A program made the position numbers and the translations under genes. Below are positions 1 through 8,301 of a DNA stretch of 64,000 nucleotides, one piece after another (position 1 is the stretch's first letter; each line of letters begins with the position of its first letter). This stretch comes from Candidatus Zixiibacteriota bacterium (GTDB lineage Bacteria > Zixibacteria > MSB-5A5 > JAABVY01 > JAHJOQ01), in the NCBI GenBank assembly GCA_018820315.1, contig JAHJOQ010000121.1, forward strand, positions 1 to 64,000, given 5' to 3'. The notes under the pieces are model-generated. The model did no database searches, was not told the origin of the DNA, and saw only the letters and a list, made by a program, of their open reading frames with translations.

Positions 1-297
1 CTCTTCTTAGATAATATCTTCAAGTCTCAGCTTGTTAAAACTAACGCAAGGGGGTACCTTCATGTTCAGTATCCCTAATCATTTCGTTGCAGCTATTGCG
101 GGCAGCGCCAAAACTGCGCGTTAGTCCGAATGGGGCAGACGAGGAAGTTGCGATTCACGCGATCCTCTGTCAGCGCACAAGGACATGCGCCATCCGCAAT
201 CGGCTTGACATCGTGTCAATGACATCGTGTCAATCTTCTTGACAGCTCATTAGGCTGAGGTTAATTAGTATTTTGTCACACAGACAGACAACTGTGA
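1..297. other. Gene-poor left edge
   Basis: No convincing gene. A 20-codon ORF (62-124) follows a G-rich stretch but has no recognisable product. The only clear structure is the tandem palindrome at 206-234, described separately. Confidence 0.5.
206..245. promoter_or_regulatory. Tandem palindromic operator-like repeat
   Basis: A 14-bp unit (GACATCGTGTCAAT) stands twice in direct tandem at 207-220 and 221-234. The first copy is preceded by T, giving TTGACA-tcg-TGTCAA, a perfect 6-3-6 palindrome; the second copy has TGACA-tcg-TGTCA. A further TTGACAG follows at 239-245 and could double as a -35 box, although no good -10 box follows at 16-18 bp. The symmetry and the position 55-90 bp before the acetyltransferase gene suggest binding by a dimeric repressor at two adjacent sites. 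The regulator is not identifiable. Confidence 0.45.
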
Positions 298-822
298 TTG
301 CCCAATATGCAGATTCAACTCGAACCGCTGACAAGAGATAACTTCCCAATCATCCGTGATTGGATTGATCCACATGTGTTTCACATATTCAGGGCTCCTG
401 TTGACGATACTCAACTCGAAAAGCTGCTTTCGAAAGAGAGCGGCGGCGTTCTAGCGGAAATCGGAATGCGTGCTGTTGATCCCGAAACGCACAATATTGT
501 TGGTTTGCTCCACTCCGTTCTCGATTGGCAAAATGATTGCGCTCACATCCAGCAGATCGTTGTTGATCCTGTCAGACGCGGTAAGGGTTACGGATCTGCA
601 ATACTCGCTGATTTCCTGCAACTTTGCTTCGACGGCCACAAACTTCATCGCGTTCAGATCTTCACAGAGGAGAACAACAAGGCTGCTATGGCATGCTACG
701 AGAAAGTCGGCTTTCAGATCGACGGTCTTCTTCGTGACAGAGTAAAGACTGAAGTCGGATACCTCGGAACATACGTCTTTTCTATACTGAGCAGTGAATT
801 GTCTCCTGGAACGGATTCCTGA
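298..822 (+). CDS. GNAT family N-acetyltransferase
   Basis: A 174-residue GNAT protein, the family that moves an acetyl group from acetyl-CoA to an amine. The acetyl-CoA-binding motif A is visible at about residues 87-103 (VVDPVRRGKGYGSAIL), with a C-terminal 'AAMACYEKVGFQIDG' typical of RimI/RimJ-like members. The reading frame opens with TTG at 298 and has ATG at 307; neither has a clear Shine-Dalgarno sequence, so the start is uncertain by three codons. The gene stands alone behind the tandem palindrome at 206-234. Substrate cannot be told from sequence. Confidence 0.85.
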   Translation: MPNMQIQLEPLTRDNFPIIRDWIDPHVFHIFRAPVDDTQLEKLLSKESGGVLAEIGMRAVDPETHNIVGLLHSVLDWQNDCAHIQQIVVDPVRRGKGYGSAILADFLQLCFDGHKLHRVQIFTEENNKAAMACYEKVGFQIDGLLRDRVKTEVGYLGTYVFSILSSELSPGTDS

Positions 823-993
823 CGGTGCTTCGCGCTGCTGATGTTTGCAGGCAAGATGTCAGGATCTCCTTACTTCGTTCGGACCTGCTCTTCGCTTCGC
901 TCAAGCAGGCAAGGATCACTGACCTACGCATCTATGCATAGTCGATGCAATTTGGTCATTGCGATAATACCGTAAATCGTTATCTTCGGGGCT

Positions 994-1395
994 ATGATGG
1001 AGGGCACTAAGAGCTTCTACAAGTATGTCTTGCCCGCAATTCTATATGCGGTGGTGATCTTCATTGTATCGTCGATCCCGTCGCTGACTCCCCCCAGACT
1101 CGGTACAAGCTGGGATGACAAGATATATCACTTCATAGAATATGCAGGTTTCGGTTTCCTGATTTTCCGGGCATTCCTGTCCTGGAAACAGACAAGTCCG
1201 GTCGGACGACGCACCCTGCTGACTCTGCTGATCGGCATTTCCATCGGTGCTGTCGATGAACTCCACCAGCATTTCATTCGAAATCGTGTGCCGGAGTTTT
1301 CCGATTGGTATGCCGATTCCGCCGGTATTGTCGCAGGCACAATCGCCGCTTTGCTGTTGGTCTGGTTTGTCCGGTCCCGTCTTAGGGGCAGATAG
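994..1395 (+). CDS. VanZ-like family membrane protein
   Basis: A 133-residue protein with four predicted membrane segments (about residues 12-31, 48-65, 74-91 and 107-127). The segment around residues 88-112 contains the family pattern DELHQ followed by the polar pattern R-x-x-E-x-x-D-W-x-x-D-x-x-G, typical of VanZ-like proteins. VanZ gives low-level teicoplanin resistance in enterococci, but most relatives have no known role. A second ATG follows the first directly. It ends about 80 bp before aspS and may be co-transcribed with it. Confidence 0.8.
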   Translation: MMEGTKSFYKYVLPAILYAVVIFIVSSIPSLTPPRLGTSWDDKIYHFIEYAGFGFLIFRAFLSWKQTSPVGRRTLLTLLIGISIGAVDELHQHFIRNRVPEFSDWYADSAGIVAGTIAALLLVWFVRSRLRGR

Positions 1396-1475
1396 CTGCA
1401 TCATTTCTTGCTTTTTGGGCAATCAGTCCATATTTTACCCGCCGAAATCTTGGAAATGCAAAGGTGATCGACAGA

Positions 1476-3302
1476 ATGAGACAATTCAGCGAGCTTCAAA
1501 GAACACATACATGCGGTGAACTGTCACTGGCAGACGCCGGCAAGATCATAACACTCAATGGCTGGGTGCATGGCAGGCGTGACCACGGCGGGCTGATTTT
1601 CATCGATCTGCGTGACCGCTACGGTGTCACCCAGGTTGTCTTCCGGCCAGAGACTGTGTCGGCAGACATTCTCAAGACTGCCGGGAAGCTCGGGTATGAA
1701 TTCGTTGTTTCTGCGAGCGGAAAGGTGGTTCCTCGCCCCGACGGGATGAAGAATCCCGATATGGTTACGGGCGAGATCGAAATCGAGGCCACCGAGCTGA
1801 CCATTCTGTCTGAATCTGCTACACCGCCGTTTCTGATCGAGGATAATCCCGACGCCAGCGAGGAGCTTCGCCTGACATACAGGTATCTCGATCTGCGCCG
1901 TGAACCGCTGAAGAATAACATGATCTTACGGCACAGATTCGTGAAATCGATCCGCGATCATCTCGACAGCGAGGGATTCCTCGAAATCGAGACCCCGATG
2001 CTGATTAGGTCGACGCCGGAAGGTGCGCGAGATTATGTGGTACCGTCGCGTGTGAGTCCGGGAAGATTCTATGCATTGCCGCAGTCACCGCAGTTGTTCA
2101 AGCAGATTTTGATGATTTCCGGTTTCGACAAGTATTTTCAGATGGCGCGATGCCTGCGAGATGAGGATCTCCGCGCCGACCGTCAGCCGGAGCATACGCA
2201 GATCGATATGGAGATGAGCTTTGTCACTATAGATGACGTATTTTCGACGACCGAGCGGATGATGGCGTATGGTTTCAAGAAGACAATCGATGCCGATATC
2301 AATACACCGTTCCCGCGCTATAGCTACGATGATGTCATGAACCGCTATGGCTCCGACAAGCCGGACCTCAGAATCAAGCTCGAGTTGGTGGATCTGTCTG
2401 AGGCGGTCAGGGAGTGCGGATTCAAAGTTTTCTCCGATACGGTGGAATCGGGAGGAGTCGTCAAGGGACTCACGATTCCGGGCAAGGCTGACTTATCCCG
2501 CAAGCAGATATCCGACATCGAGGAATCAGCAAAGGCGCTTGGTGCGAAAGGACTTGCATATATTGGCAGAGCCGATGATAAGCTGAAGTCGTCAGTCGCG
2601 AAATTCTTTGGTGAGACAGAACTTGAAGGCATATTCAAAGCTGCAAATGTCAATATCGGCGACATGCTGTTTATCGTGGCTGATTCGAGGACAACTGCGA
2701 ACAAGGTGCTTGGCGGATTGCGCACTCAGCTGGGGCGTGAATATGGTATCGTCGATAATGCGAGATGGAATTTTCTCTGGGTGATGGATTTCCCGCTGTT
2801 TGAGTATAATCCGGACGAGAAGCGCTTTGACGCGATGCACAATATCGTAACGTCCCCCAAAGAAGCCGATATTCCGTTGCTTGATGCCGGATTCGATCAG
2901 TCCGTCGAAGAGCTTGGCGAGGATCACCCGTGGGGGAAAATTCTCGCGAATCAGTATGATCTTGTCCTGAATGGAACAGAAATAGCGTCGGGCGGCATTC
3001 GTAATCACCGCAGAGATATACAACAGAAAATTCTGAATGTCCTTGGAATGAGCGACAGTGAAGCCGAAGAACGTTTCGGATTTCTCCTAAAAGCTCTGAC
3101 TTTTGGCGCACCTCCTCACGGCGGCATAGCGCCGGGACTCGACAGGATTGTGGCTATTATGTGCGGCTCGACATCGATTCGCGATGTGATAGCATTCCCG
3201 AAAACTACGGCTGCACAATCACTTATGGATGCCGCGCCATCGACTATCGACCCGAAACAGCTTCGGGAATTGAAGCTCAGAGTGGTCGATGATGACAAGT
3301 GA
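1476..3302 (+). CDS. aspS: Aspartate--tRNA ligase
   Basis: Class II aminoacyl-tRNA synthetase charging tRNA-Asp. Domains in order: N-terminal OB-fold anticodon-binding domain (about residues 18-110, with GWVHGRRDHGGLIFIDLRDR), catalytic core with motif 2 (CLRDEDLRADRQPEHTQID) and motif 3 (GIAPGLDRIVAIM), and the bacterial GAD insertion domain between them. The length of about 608 residues is normal for bacterial AspRS. The frame is open from GTG at 1464, but the ATG at 1476 fits the family N-terminus better. No terminator is obvious before phoH. Confidence 0.97.
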   Translation: MRQFSELQRTHTCGELSLADAGKIITLNGWVHGRRDHGGLIFIDLRDRYGVTQVVFRPETVSADILKTAGKLGYEFVVSASGKVVPRPDGMKNPDMVTGEIEIEATELTILSESATPPFLIEDNPDASEELRLTYRYLDLRREPLKNNMILRHRFVKSIRDHLDSEGFLEIETPMLIRSTPEGARDYVVPSRVSPGRFYALPQSPQLFKQILMISGFDKYFQMARCLRDEDLRADRQPEHTQIDMEMSFVTIDDVFSTTERMMAYGFKKTIDADINTPFPRYSYDDVMNRYGSDKPDLRIKLELVDLSEAVRECGFKVFSDTVESGGVVKGLTIPGKADLSRKQISDIEESAKALGAKGLAYIGRADDKLKSSVAKFFGETELEGIFKAANVNIGDMLFIVADSRTTANKVLGGLRTQLGREYGIVDNARWNFLWVMDFPLFEYNPDEKRFDAMHNIVTSPKEADIPLLDAGFDQSVEELGEDHPWGKILANQYDLVLNGTEIASGGIRNHRRDIQQKILNVLGMSDSEAEERFGFLLKALTFGAPPHGGIAPGLDRIVAIMCGSTSIRDVIAFPKTTAAQSLMDAAPSTIDPKQLRELKLRVVDDDK

Positions 3303-3374
3303 GGCTGCATATTTAACTCTCCGACAGCCAAAAAACTTTTGAACTTTTGACCGATATAATTTATAATTGATGGA

Positions 3375-4361
3375 TTGGAGGCTGACTCTTCGATTTTGGA
3401 AGATACTGTTCGAAAACAGATTACTTTGGACGGCGTGGACCTAAGACTTGTCTTTGGTCGCAATGATGTCCATTTGAAGATAATCGAAGATCAGTTCAAC
3501 GCCCGCATTGTAGCTCGCGGGTCGGAGATCAGTATTGAAGGGGATAGTCAGGAAGTAGATCGGGTTATCAGTCTCTTCAATGATCTTTCCACCTACCTAA
3601 GCCGGAATTTTGAACTTCCCGAGCGATATCTCTGGTACGCTATAACTATGATTAAGGAAAATGGCGAGGGGCCTGCTGAGAGCCTTGACGCAGAGACTGT
3701 CATCTCCACGCTGTCGCAGGAGCCTGTAGCCCCGAAAACGCTGGGACAGAAAAGGTATACCTCAGCTGTCGCTAAACATGACATCGTGTTCTGTATCGGT
3801 CCTGCCGGAACGGGAAAGACATATCTGGCAGTCGCGCTCGCAGCGGCTGAGCTTAAACGGAAGTCTGTCCAGAGGATAATTCTGACACGGCCGGCGGTGG
3901 AGGCTGGTGAGTCACTTGGATTTCTTCCAGGGGATATCCGCGCCAAAGTCGATCCGTATCTGAGGCCGGTCTACGACGCCCTGCATGACTTAGTGGAGCC
4001 GGAGAAGACAAAGAAATTGATGGAACTCGGCATTATCGAGATTGTTCCTCTGGCGTTCATGCGTGGAAGAACGCTCAACAATAGCTTTGTTATTCTCGAT
4101 GAAGCCCAGAACACGACTACGGCGCAGATGAAGATGTTTCTGACCCGTCTCGGATTGAATTCTCGGGCTATCATAACCGGAGATGTTACACAGATCGATC
4201 TTGACAAGAGCAAACTGTCGGGGCTGATAACGGCTGAAAGGATCCTGAAGGGTATTTCCGGAGTGAAGTTCGTGCATCTTGATGAGAAGGATGTTGTCCG
4301 CCACCATCTCGTGATGGAGGTCATCAAGGCATACGAGCGCCACGAGAAGCGCAGGAAATAA
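3375..4361 (+). CDS. phoH: PhoH-like ATPase
   Basis: A 328-residue PhoH/YbeZ-type P-loop ATPase. A KH-like N-domain (about residues 15-75) precedes the ATPase core. Walker A is GPAGTGKT at about residues 142-149 and Walker B is FVILDEAQ at about 237-244. No in-frame ATG is near the conserved N-terminus, so the start is TTG at 3375 or TTG at 3396; the ATG at 3370 is out of frame. PhoH and YbeY are neighbours in many bacteria and take part in ribosomal RNA processing and quality control. Here phoH heads a tight four-gene run with the HD hydrolase, ybeY and a CNNM protein. Confidence 0.95.
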   Translation: MEADSSILEDTVRKQITLDGVDLRLVFGRNDVHLKIIEDQFNARIVARGSEISIEGDSQEVDRVISLFNDLSTYLSRNFELPERYLWYAITMIKENGEGPAESLDAETVISTLSQEPVAPKTLGQKRYTSAVAKHDIVFCIGPAGTGKTYLAVALAAAELKRKSVQRIILTRPAVEAGESLGFLPGDIRAKVDPYLRPVYDALHDLVEPEKTKKLMELGIIEIVPLAFMRGRTLNNSFVILDEAQNTTTAQMKMFLTRLGLNSRAIITGDVTQIDLDKSKLSGLITAERILKGISGVKFVHLDEKDVVRHHLVMEVIKAYERHEKRRK

Positions 4362-4373
4362 TGGCCATCACTT

Positions 4374-6590
4374 ATGTTTAGATTACTTCAAAGAGCAAAG
4401 AGATTCATTCGGGCGAAGCTCAAACTGGAAACGGCCCGCACGGTCTGGGAGGAACGTCCTCCGAGATGGACCCTGAAAATTACCGCCCTGATCCTGGTGA
4501 TAGCGCTAATAACGGCAATATATCCGATCAGGATGACATTCCTGCCAATCTCGCTTCCGAAACTTGGAGACATTGCAACTGAGGATGTCATTGCTCCGAT
4601 CGACTTTCCTGTCGAGAAGAGTCCGGAAGTGTTGCAGGAGGAGACGGCGAACGTCGTCAAGCTGGCTCCACTTGTTCTTGATTTCAATGAGTTCACGTAT
4701 GATAGCATCATTACGAGGATTGACTCATTCTTTTCTGCAGCTCTGAACCTAAAGGCAGGTAACAGTAACCTCGACAATCAGACCCGGCGTCTGAGACTTT
4801 TCTTTCCCGAATTCAATGAGAGCACTTTGAGGCAGTTTCTGACTCTTGATTCCATCCGGAACTACAAGGCCCCTGTCAAGGCCGCTGTCTCGGATGTCTA
4901 CTATGCGGGAGTGTTTGAGAACAGCGATGCAATCCAGAATATTGATAACGAAAACGTGCTGATTGTCAAATCGAATGTCAGGACTCCGCTGAAGAGGGAC
5001 CAGATTGTATCGATGGACGAAATCGAAGCATTTGCAGCCCGTTCGTTCAATTATCAGGACCAGACAATCGGTAAGTTGCTCGCCACATTAATCGCCGGTC
5101 TTGCCAGGCCGACTCTTACGGTGGACTATCCGCAGACCGAACGTGAGAAGACTCTTGCTATAGCTCGTTTGCCTCGTGAGGAATTATCGTTTAAGGCGGG
5201 TGACGTGGTACTGCGCCGCAATCACAAAGTAGAGTCAGTGCATCTGAAATGGCTCGATGCTCTGGCGGAGCACAGGGTAAAGACGGAGGAGAGTGCAAGT
5301 ATCTGGCAGTTGATACTGCCGATTCTGACCAGGGCTATGTTTGTTGGGTTCATCCTGTCGATATTTGCCGCCTTTCTCTATTTCTTCAAACGGCGCGAGG
5401 CATTCACCGGGGCTGGTATTCTGGCGGTCATCATTTTGATACTTCTTCAGGTTACTCTGGATTACCTGATCGGATTCAAACTGGATCTCTCGTCCTATCT
5501 CGTTCCATTTGCGATAGGATCGCTGTTGTTCGCAATCCTGTTTGGTCTCGAAGTCGGTCTTGTGGCGACTTTTTCCCTCGCAATTCTGACCGGAGTCCTC
5601 AACAATTTCGATTTCACTTCGGCGTTCGTGCATATGGCCACCGGTTCGGTAGCCTGTTTCTCTGTGCGGGTTGTCCGACGCAGGTCCGATTTCTATCGAT
5701 CGATACTCTACATTTCTCTGACATATATATCGCTGATCTATCTGCTGGAGTATCTGCGCTTCACCGAGCCGGAGCAGATGATTGTCGAGTTCGGCTATGG
5801 CATACTGAATGCAGTCCTGGCGCCGATTCTGGTCATGGGCATATTGCCGATATTCGAATCGATTTTCAATTTGACTACCGACATAACGCTGCTTGAGCTT
5901 TCCGACATGAATCATCCGCTTCTGCGGCGCCTGGCAATCGAGGCACCCGGCACATATCATCATTCGATAGTTGTCGGAAATCTCTCGGAGAAGGCGGCTG
6001 AAGCAATCGGAGCCAACTCCCTTCTCGCGAGGGTCGGTGCATACTATCACGATATCGGAAAGATGGAAATCGCGGAATATTTCGTCGAAAACCAATCCGG
6101 GATCAGGAATAAACATGAGAAGCTTACGCCGAGCATGAGCGCACTGATCATCGGCTCTCATGTCAAGAAAGGTGTCGATCTTGCAGATCAGTTTGATCTC
6201 CCTGACAAGATTTCTTATTTCATCGAGGAGCATCATGGCACCACTCTGATGTCGTTCTTCTACAGCAAAGCGAAGGAATCAGGCAGTAACGGCGATTTGA
6301 ATGAGGACGATTTTCGTTATCCCGGTCCCCGGCCGAATTCGCGCGAGACTGCAATTGTCATGCTGGCAGATTCCATTGAGGCAGCCAGCAGAACGCTTGA
6401 TGATCCTAAACCGAGCAGAATTCGCAATATGGTAAAACGGATTATCAACGACAAATTCCAGGCGGGAGAACTTTCGCACTCCGAATTGACTATGCACGAT
6501 CTTGGTTTGATCGAGGAAAGCTTTGTCAATATGTTGATTGGTGTATTCCACGCTCGGATCGACTACCCTCAGAAGGAGGAAGCTGAGTGA
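4374..6590 (+). CDS. HD-family membrane phosphohydrolase, PgpH/YqfF type
   Basis: A 738-residue protein with the architecture of c-di-AMP phosphodiesterase PgpH. There is one N-terminal membrane anchor (about 33-52), a large extracytoplasmic 7TMR-HDED domain (about 55-300), a multi-pass 7TM region (about 313-510) and a cytoplasmic HD domain. HD-domain residues are visible: TYHHSIVVGNL near 525-535, the H559-D560 pair in YYHDIGKM, and EEHHG further on. In Listeria this family hydrolyses cyclic di-AMP to pApA; that activity here is inferred from architecture. It starts 12 bp after phoH and its TGA overlaps the GTG start of ybeY, so the genes are translationally coupled. Confidence 0.93.
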   Translation: MFRLLQRAKRFIRAKLKLETARTVWEERPPRWTLKITALILVIALITAIYPIRMTFLPISLPKLGDIATEDVIAPIDFPVEKSPEVLQEETANVVKLAPLVLDFNEFTYDSIITRIDSFFSAALNLKAGNSNLDNQTRRLRLFFPEFNESTLRQFLTLDSIRNYKAPVKAAVSDVYYAGVFENSDAIQNIDNENVLIVKSNVRTPLKRDQIVSMDEIEAFAARSFNYQDQTIGKLLATLIAGLARPTLTVDYPQTEREKTLAIARLPREELSFKAGDVVLRRNHKVESVHLKWLDALAEHRVKTEESASIWQLILPILTRAMFVGFILSIFAAFLYFFKRREAFTGAGILAVIILILLQVTLDYLIGFKLDLSSYLVPFAIGSLLFAILFGLEVGLVATFSLAILTGVLNNFDFTSAFVHMATGSVACFSVRVVRRRSDFYRSILYISLTYISLIYLLEYLRFTEPEQMIVEFGYGILNAVLAPILVMGILPIFESIFNLTTDITLLELSDMNHPLLRRLAIEAPGTYHHSIVVGNLSEKAAEAIGANSLLARVGAYYHDIGKMEIAEYFVENQSGIRNKHEKLTPSMSALIIGSHVKKGVDLADQFDLPDKISYFIEEHHGTTLMSFFYSKAKESGSNGDLNEDDFRYPGPRPNSRETAIVMLADSIEAASRTLDDPKPSRIRNMVKRIINDKFQAGELSHSELTMHDLGLIEESFVNMLIGVFHARIDYPQKEEAE

Positions 6591-7030
6591 GCGGGGTACG
6601 AACATCAGTGATAAATACAACGAGAAGACGACCGATACCTTCAAAGAGGATCGCCCGGCTCGCCAGATTAATATTCACCGGTGAGCGCAGGGCAGGGCAC
6701 CTCAATATCATAATGGTTGGCGATACGAAGATGAAGTCACTAAACTCCCGGTTTCGCGGGACCGATCGAACCACTGACGTTTTGTCTTTCTCTATCGATG
6801 AGGACGAGTCCGACCAACCTCCCTCTCTGACAGGCGAAATTTACATTTCCGTTCCGCAAGCCGTTCGGCAAGCGAAGTCTGCGGGCCATGATGTCTCCGA
6901 CGAAATACTATTTCTAGCCTCGCATGGAATGCTGCATCTTCTCGGCTATACACATTCGACGAAGCGCGATTTTAAGCGTATGGTAGATAAGCAGATACAT
7001 TACCTCAACAGGCTCTACAGGGAATCATGA
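6587..7030 (+). CDS. ybeY: Endoribonuclease YbeY (rRNA maturation)
   Basis: A 147-residue YbeY/UPF0054 metalloprotein, the endoribonuclease needed for 16S rRNA 3' maturation and ribosome quality control. The zinc-binding signature is HGMLHLLGYTH at residues 113-123, giving H113, H117 and H123. The usual family form ends GYDH or GHDH, so the Asp before the last His is Thr here. The start is GTG at 6587, overlapping the previous stop. The stop overlaps the ATG of the CNNM gene by four bases (ATGA). Confidence 0.95.
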   Translation: MSGVRTSVINTTRRRPIPSKRIARLARLIFTGERRAGHLNIIMVGDTKMKSLNSRFRGTDRTTDVLSFSIDEDESDQPPSLTGEIYISVPQAVRQAKSAGHDVSDEILFLASHGMLHLLGYTHSTKRDFKRMVDKQIHYLNRLYRES

Positions 7031-8301
7031 TAATTGCGGCACTCATACTGATATATGTAATCATTATCTACCTTGCATTCACGGTGAATGTATTTCAGTT
7101 CGGTCTCCTGCTGTTTGATAATGCCGACGGGGACTCGTTCAGCGATCTTGATGATTCTCGGCGCAGGAAGCTCAACGTGTTCTTCGAAGATCTGACATCA
7201 TTCAATCATTTCGTGACCTTGTACGATAACTTTGCAGCCATCACTACTGCTGCGATAGCCCTCTATTTCGCCGGTAAGCTGTCTAATGGGACCCCCATCC
7301 TCTATGCCGCGTGGGCTGTGCTGGCACTGATCGTGACCCTTCTCGTGAATCTTGTAGTAGCGCAGACGATGTCCAAGAGAGTTCCGAGCAGGTGGATAGA
7401 GAAAACTCTTAAGTCACGTTTATCCATGATTCGGTTTCTCTATATGCTGTTCAGACCATTCGTTCGGGCGCTCGGCATACTCATGGAGAAATTCAAACGG
7501 GAGCATCTTTCGGAGGAGCAAAAGGAGGATATGGTGGAACGGGCGATTGAATCTCTAGCAGATTCCGCCGGGCTGAATGAGCCTCTCGTCGAGGAGGATG
7601 AGAAGGAGATGATCGGGAATATCTTCGAACTCGATCAGACTGCGGTGAAGGAGATCATGGTGCCTCGGACAGAGATGACGGGAATATCTATTTTTGCTGA
7701 TTTTGATGAGATACAACGAATAGCCATTGCCTCCGGACACTCACGGTTTCCTGTGTTCGCAGAAGACCTGGATAACATCAAGGGAATTCTGTATGTCAAA
7801 GATTTGTTTGCCAATTTCCCCCTGCCCATAGACAACTTCAGCGTCTCGGATTTCATGCGCAAACCGTACTTCGTTCCAGAGACCAAGAAAATATCTGACC
7901 TGCTTAACGAGCTGAAGCTGAGTCATAAACACATAGCGATCGTCGTCGACGAATACGGTGGCATCGCCGGCTTGATCACGTTGGAAGATGTGATTGAGGT
8001 AATTGTGGGTGACATCCAGGATGAACACGACATCGAGGAGGCTGATATCGTCAAGCTGGACAATGGTTCGATCAGGGTCGACGCAAATATCTCGATAGAG
8101 GATATTGCAGATCATCTGGGGGTTGAGATCGACGACGGCGAGTTCGAGACTGTAGGGGGGCTGATCTATGATCTGGTCGGAAGCCTTCCTCGCGTGGGGC
8201 AGATTGTCTCAAGTGAGCATTTTGAATTCACCGTTGAGAGAATGGAAGGTCAGCGCATCGAAACAGTCAGAGTGCAATTGCGCCAGAAGAACTCACATTA
8301 G
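7027..8301 (+). CDS. CNNM/CorC family transporter-associated protein
   Basis: A 424-residue hemolysin-C/CorC/CNNM-type protein. An N-terminal DUF21/CNNM membrane domain (about residues 1-190, with three to four membrane segments) is followed by a pair of CBS domains (about 205-330, with IMVPRTEM and VVDEYGGIAGLITLEDV) and a C-terminal CorC_HlyC domain (about 340-418). The family is linked to magnesium or cobalt efflux and to adenine-nucleotide sensing through CBS. The order ybeZ(phoH)-ybeY-ybeX(corC) is known from enterobacteria, and this cluster keeps it. Its 3' end overlaps the convergent gene on the minus strand by nine bases. Confidence 0.92.
   Translation: MIIAALILIYVIIIYLAFTVNVFQFGLLLFDNADGDSFSDLDDSRRRKLNVFFEDLTSFNHFVTLYDNFAAITTAAIALYFAGKLSNGTPILYAAWAVLALIVTLLVNLVVAQTMSKRVPSRWIEKTLKSRLSMIRFLYMLFRPFVRALGILMEKFKREHLSEEQKEDMVERAIESLADSAGLNEPLVEEDEKEMIGNIFELDQTAVKEIMVPRTEMTGISIFADFDEIQRIAIASGHSRFPVFAEDLDNIKGILYVKDLFANFPLPIDNFSVSDFMRKPYFVPETKKISDLLNELKLSHKHIAIVVDEYGGIAGLITLEDVIEVIVGDIQDEHDIEEADIVKLDNGSIRVDANISIEDIADHLGVEIDDGEFETVGGLIYDLVGSLPRVGQIVSSEHFEFTVERMEGQRIETVRVQLRQKNSH

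Noticed and set aside
62-124. 20-codon ORF after a G-rich stretch near the left edge
   Set aside because: Too short, no homologue recognised, and no context that supports translation.
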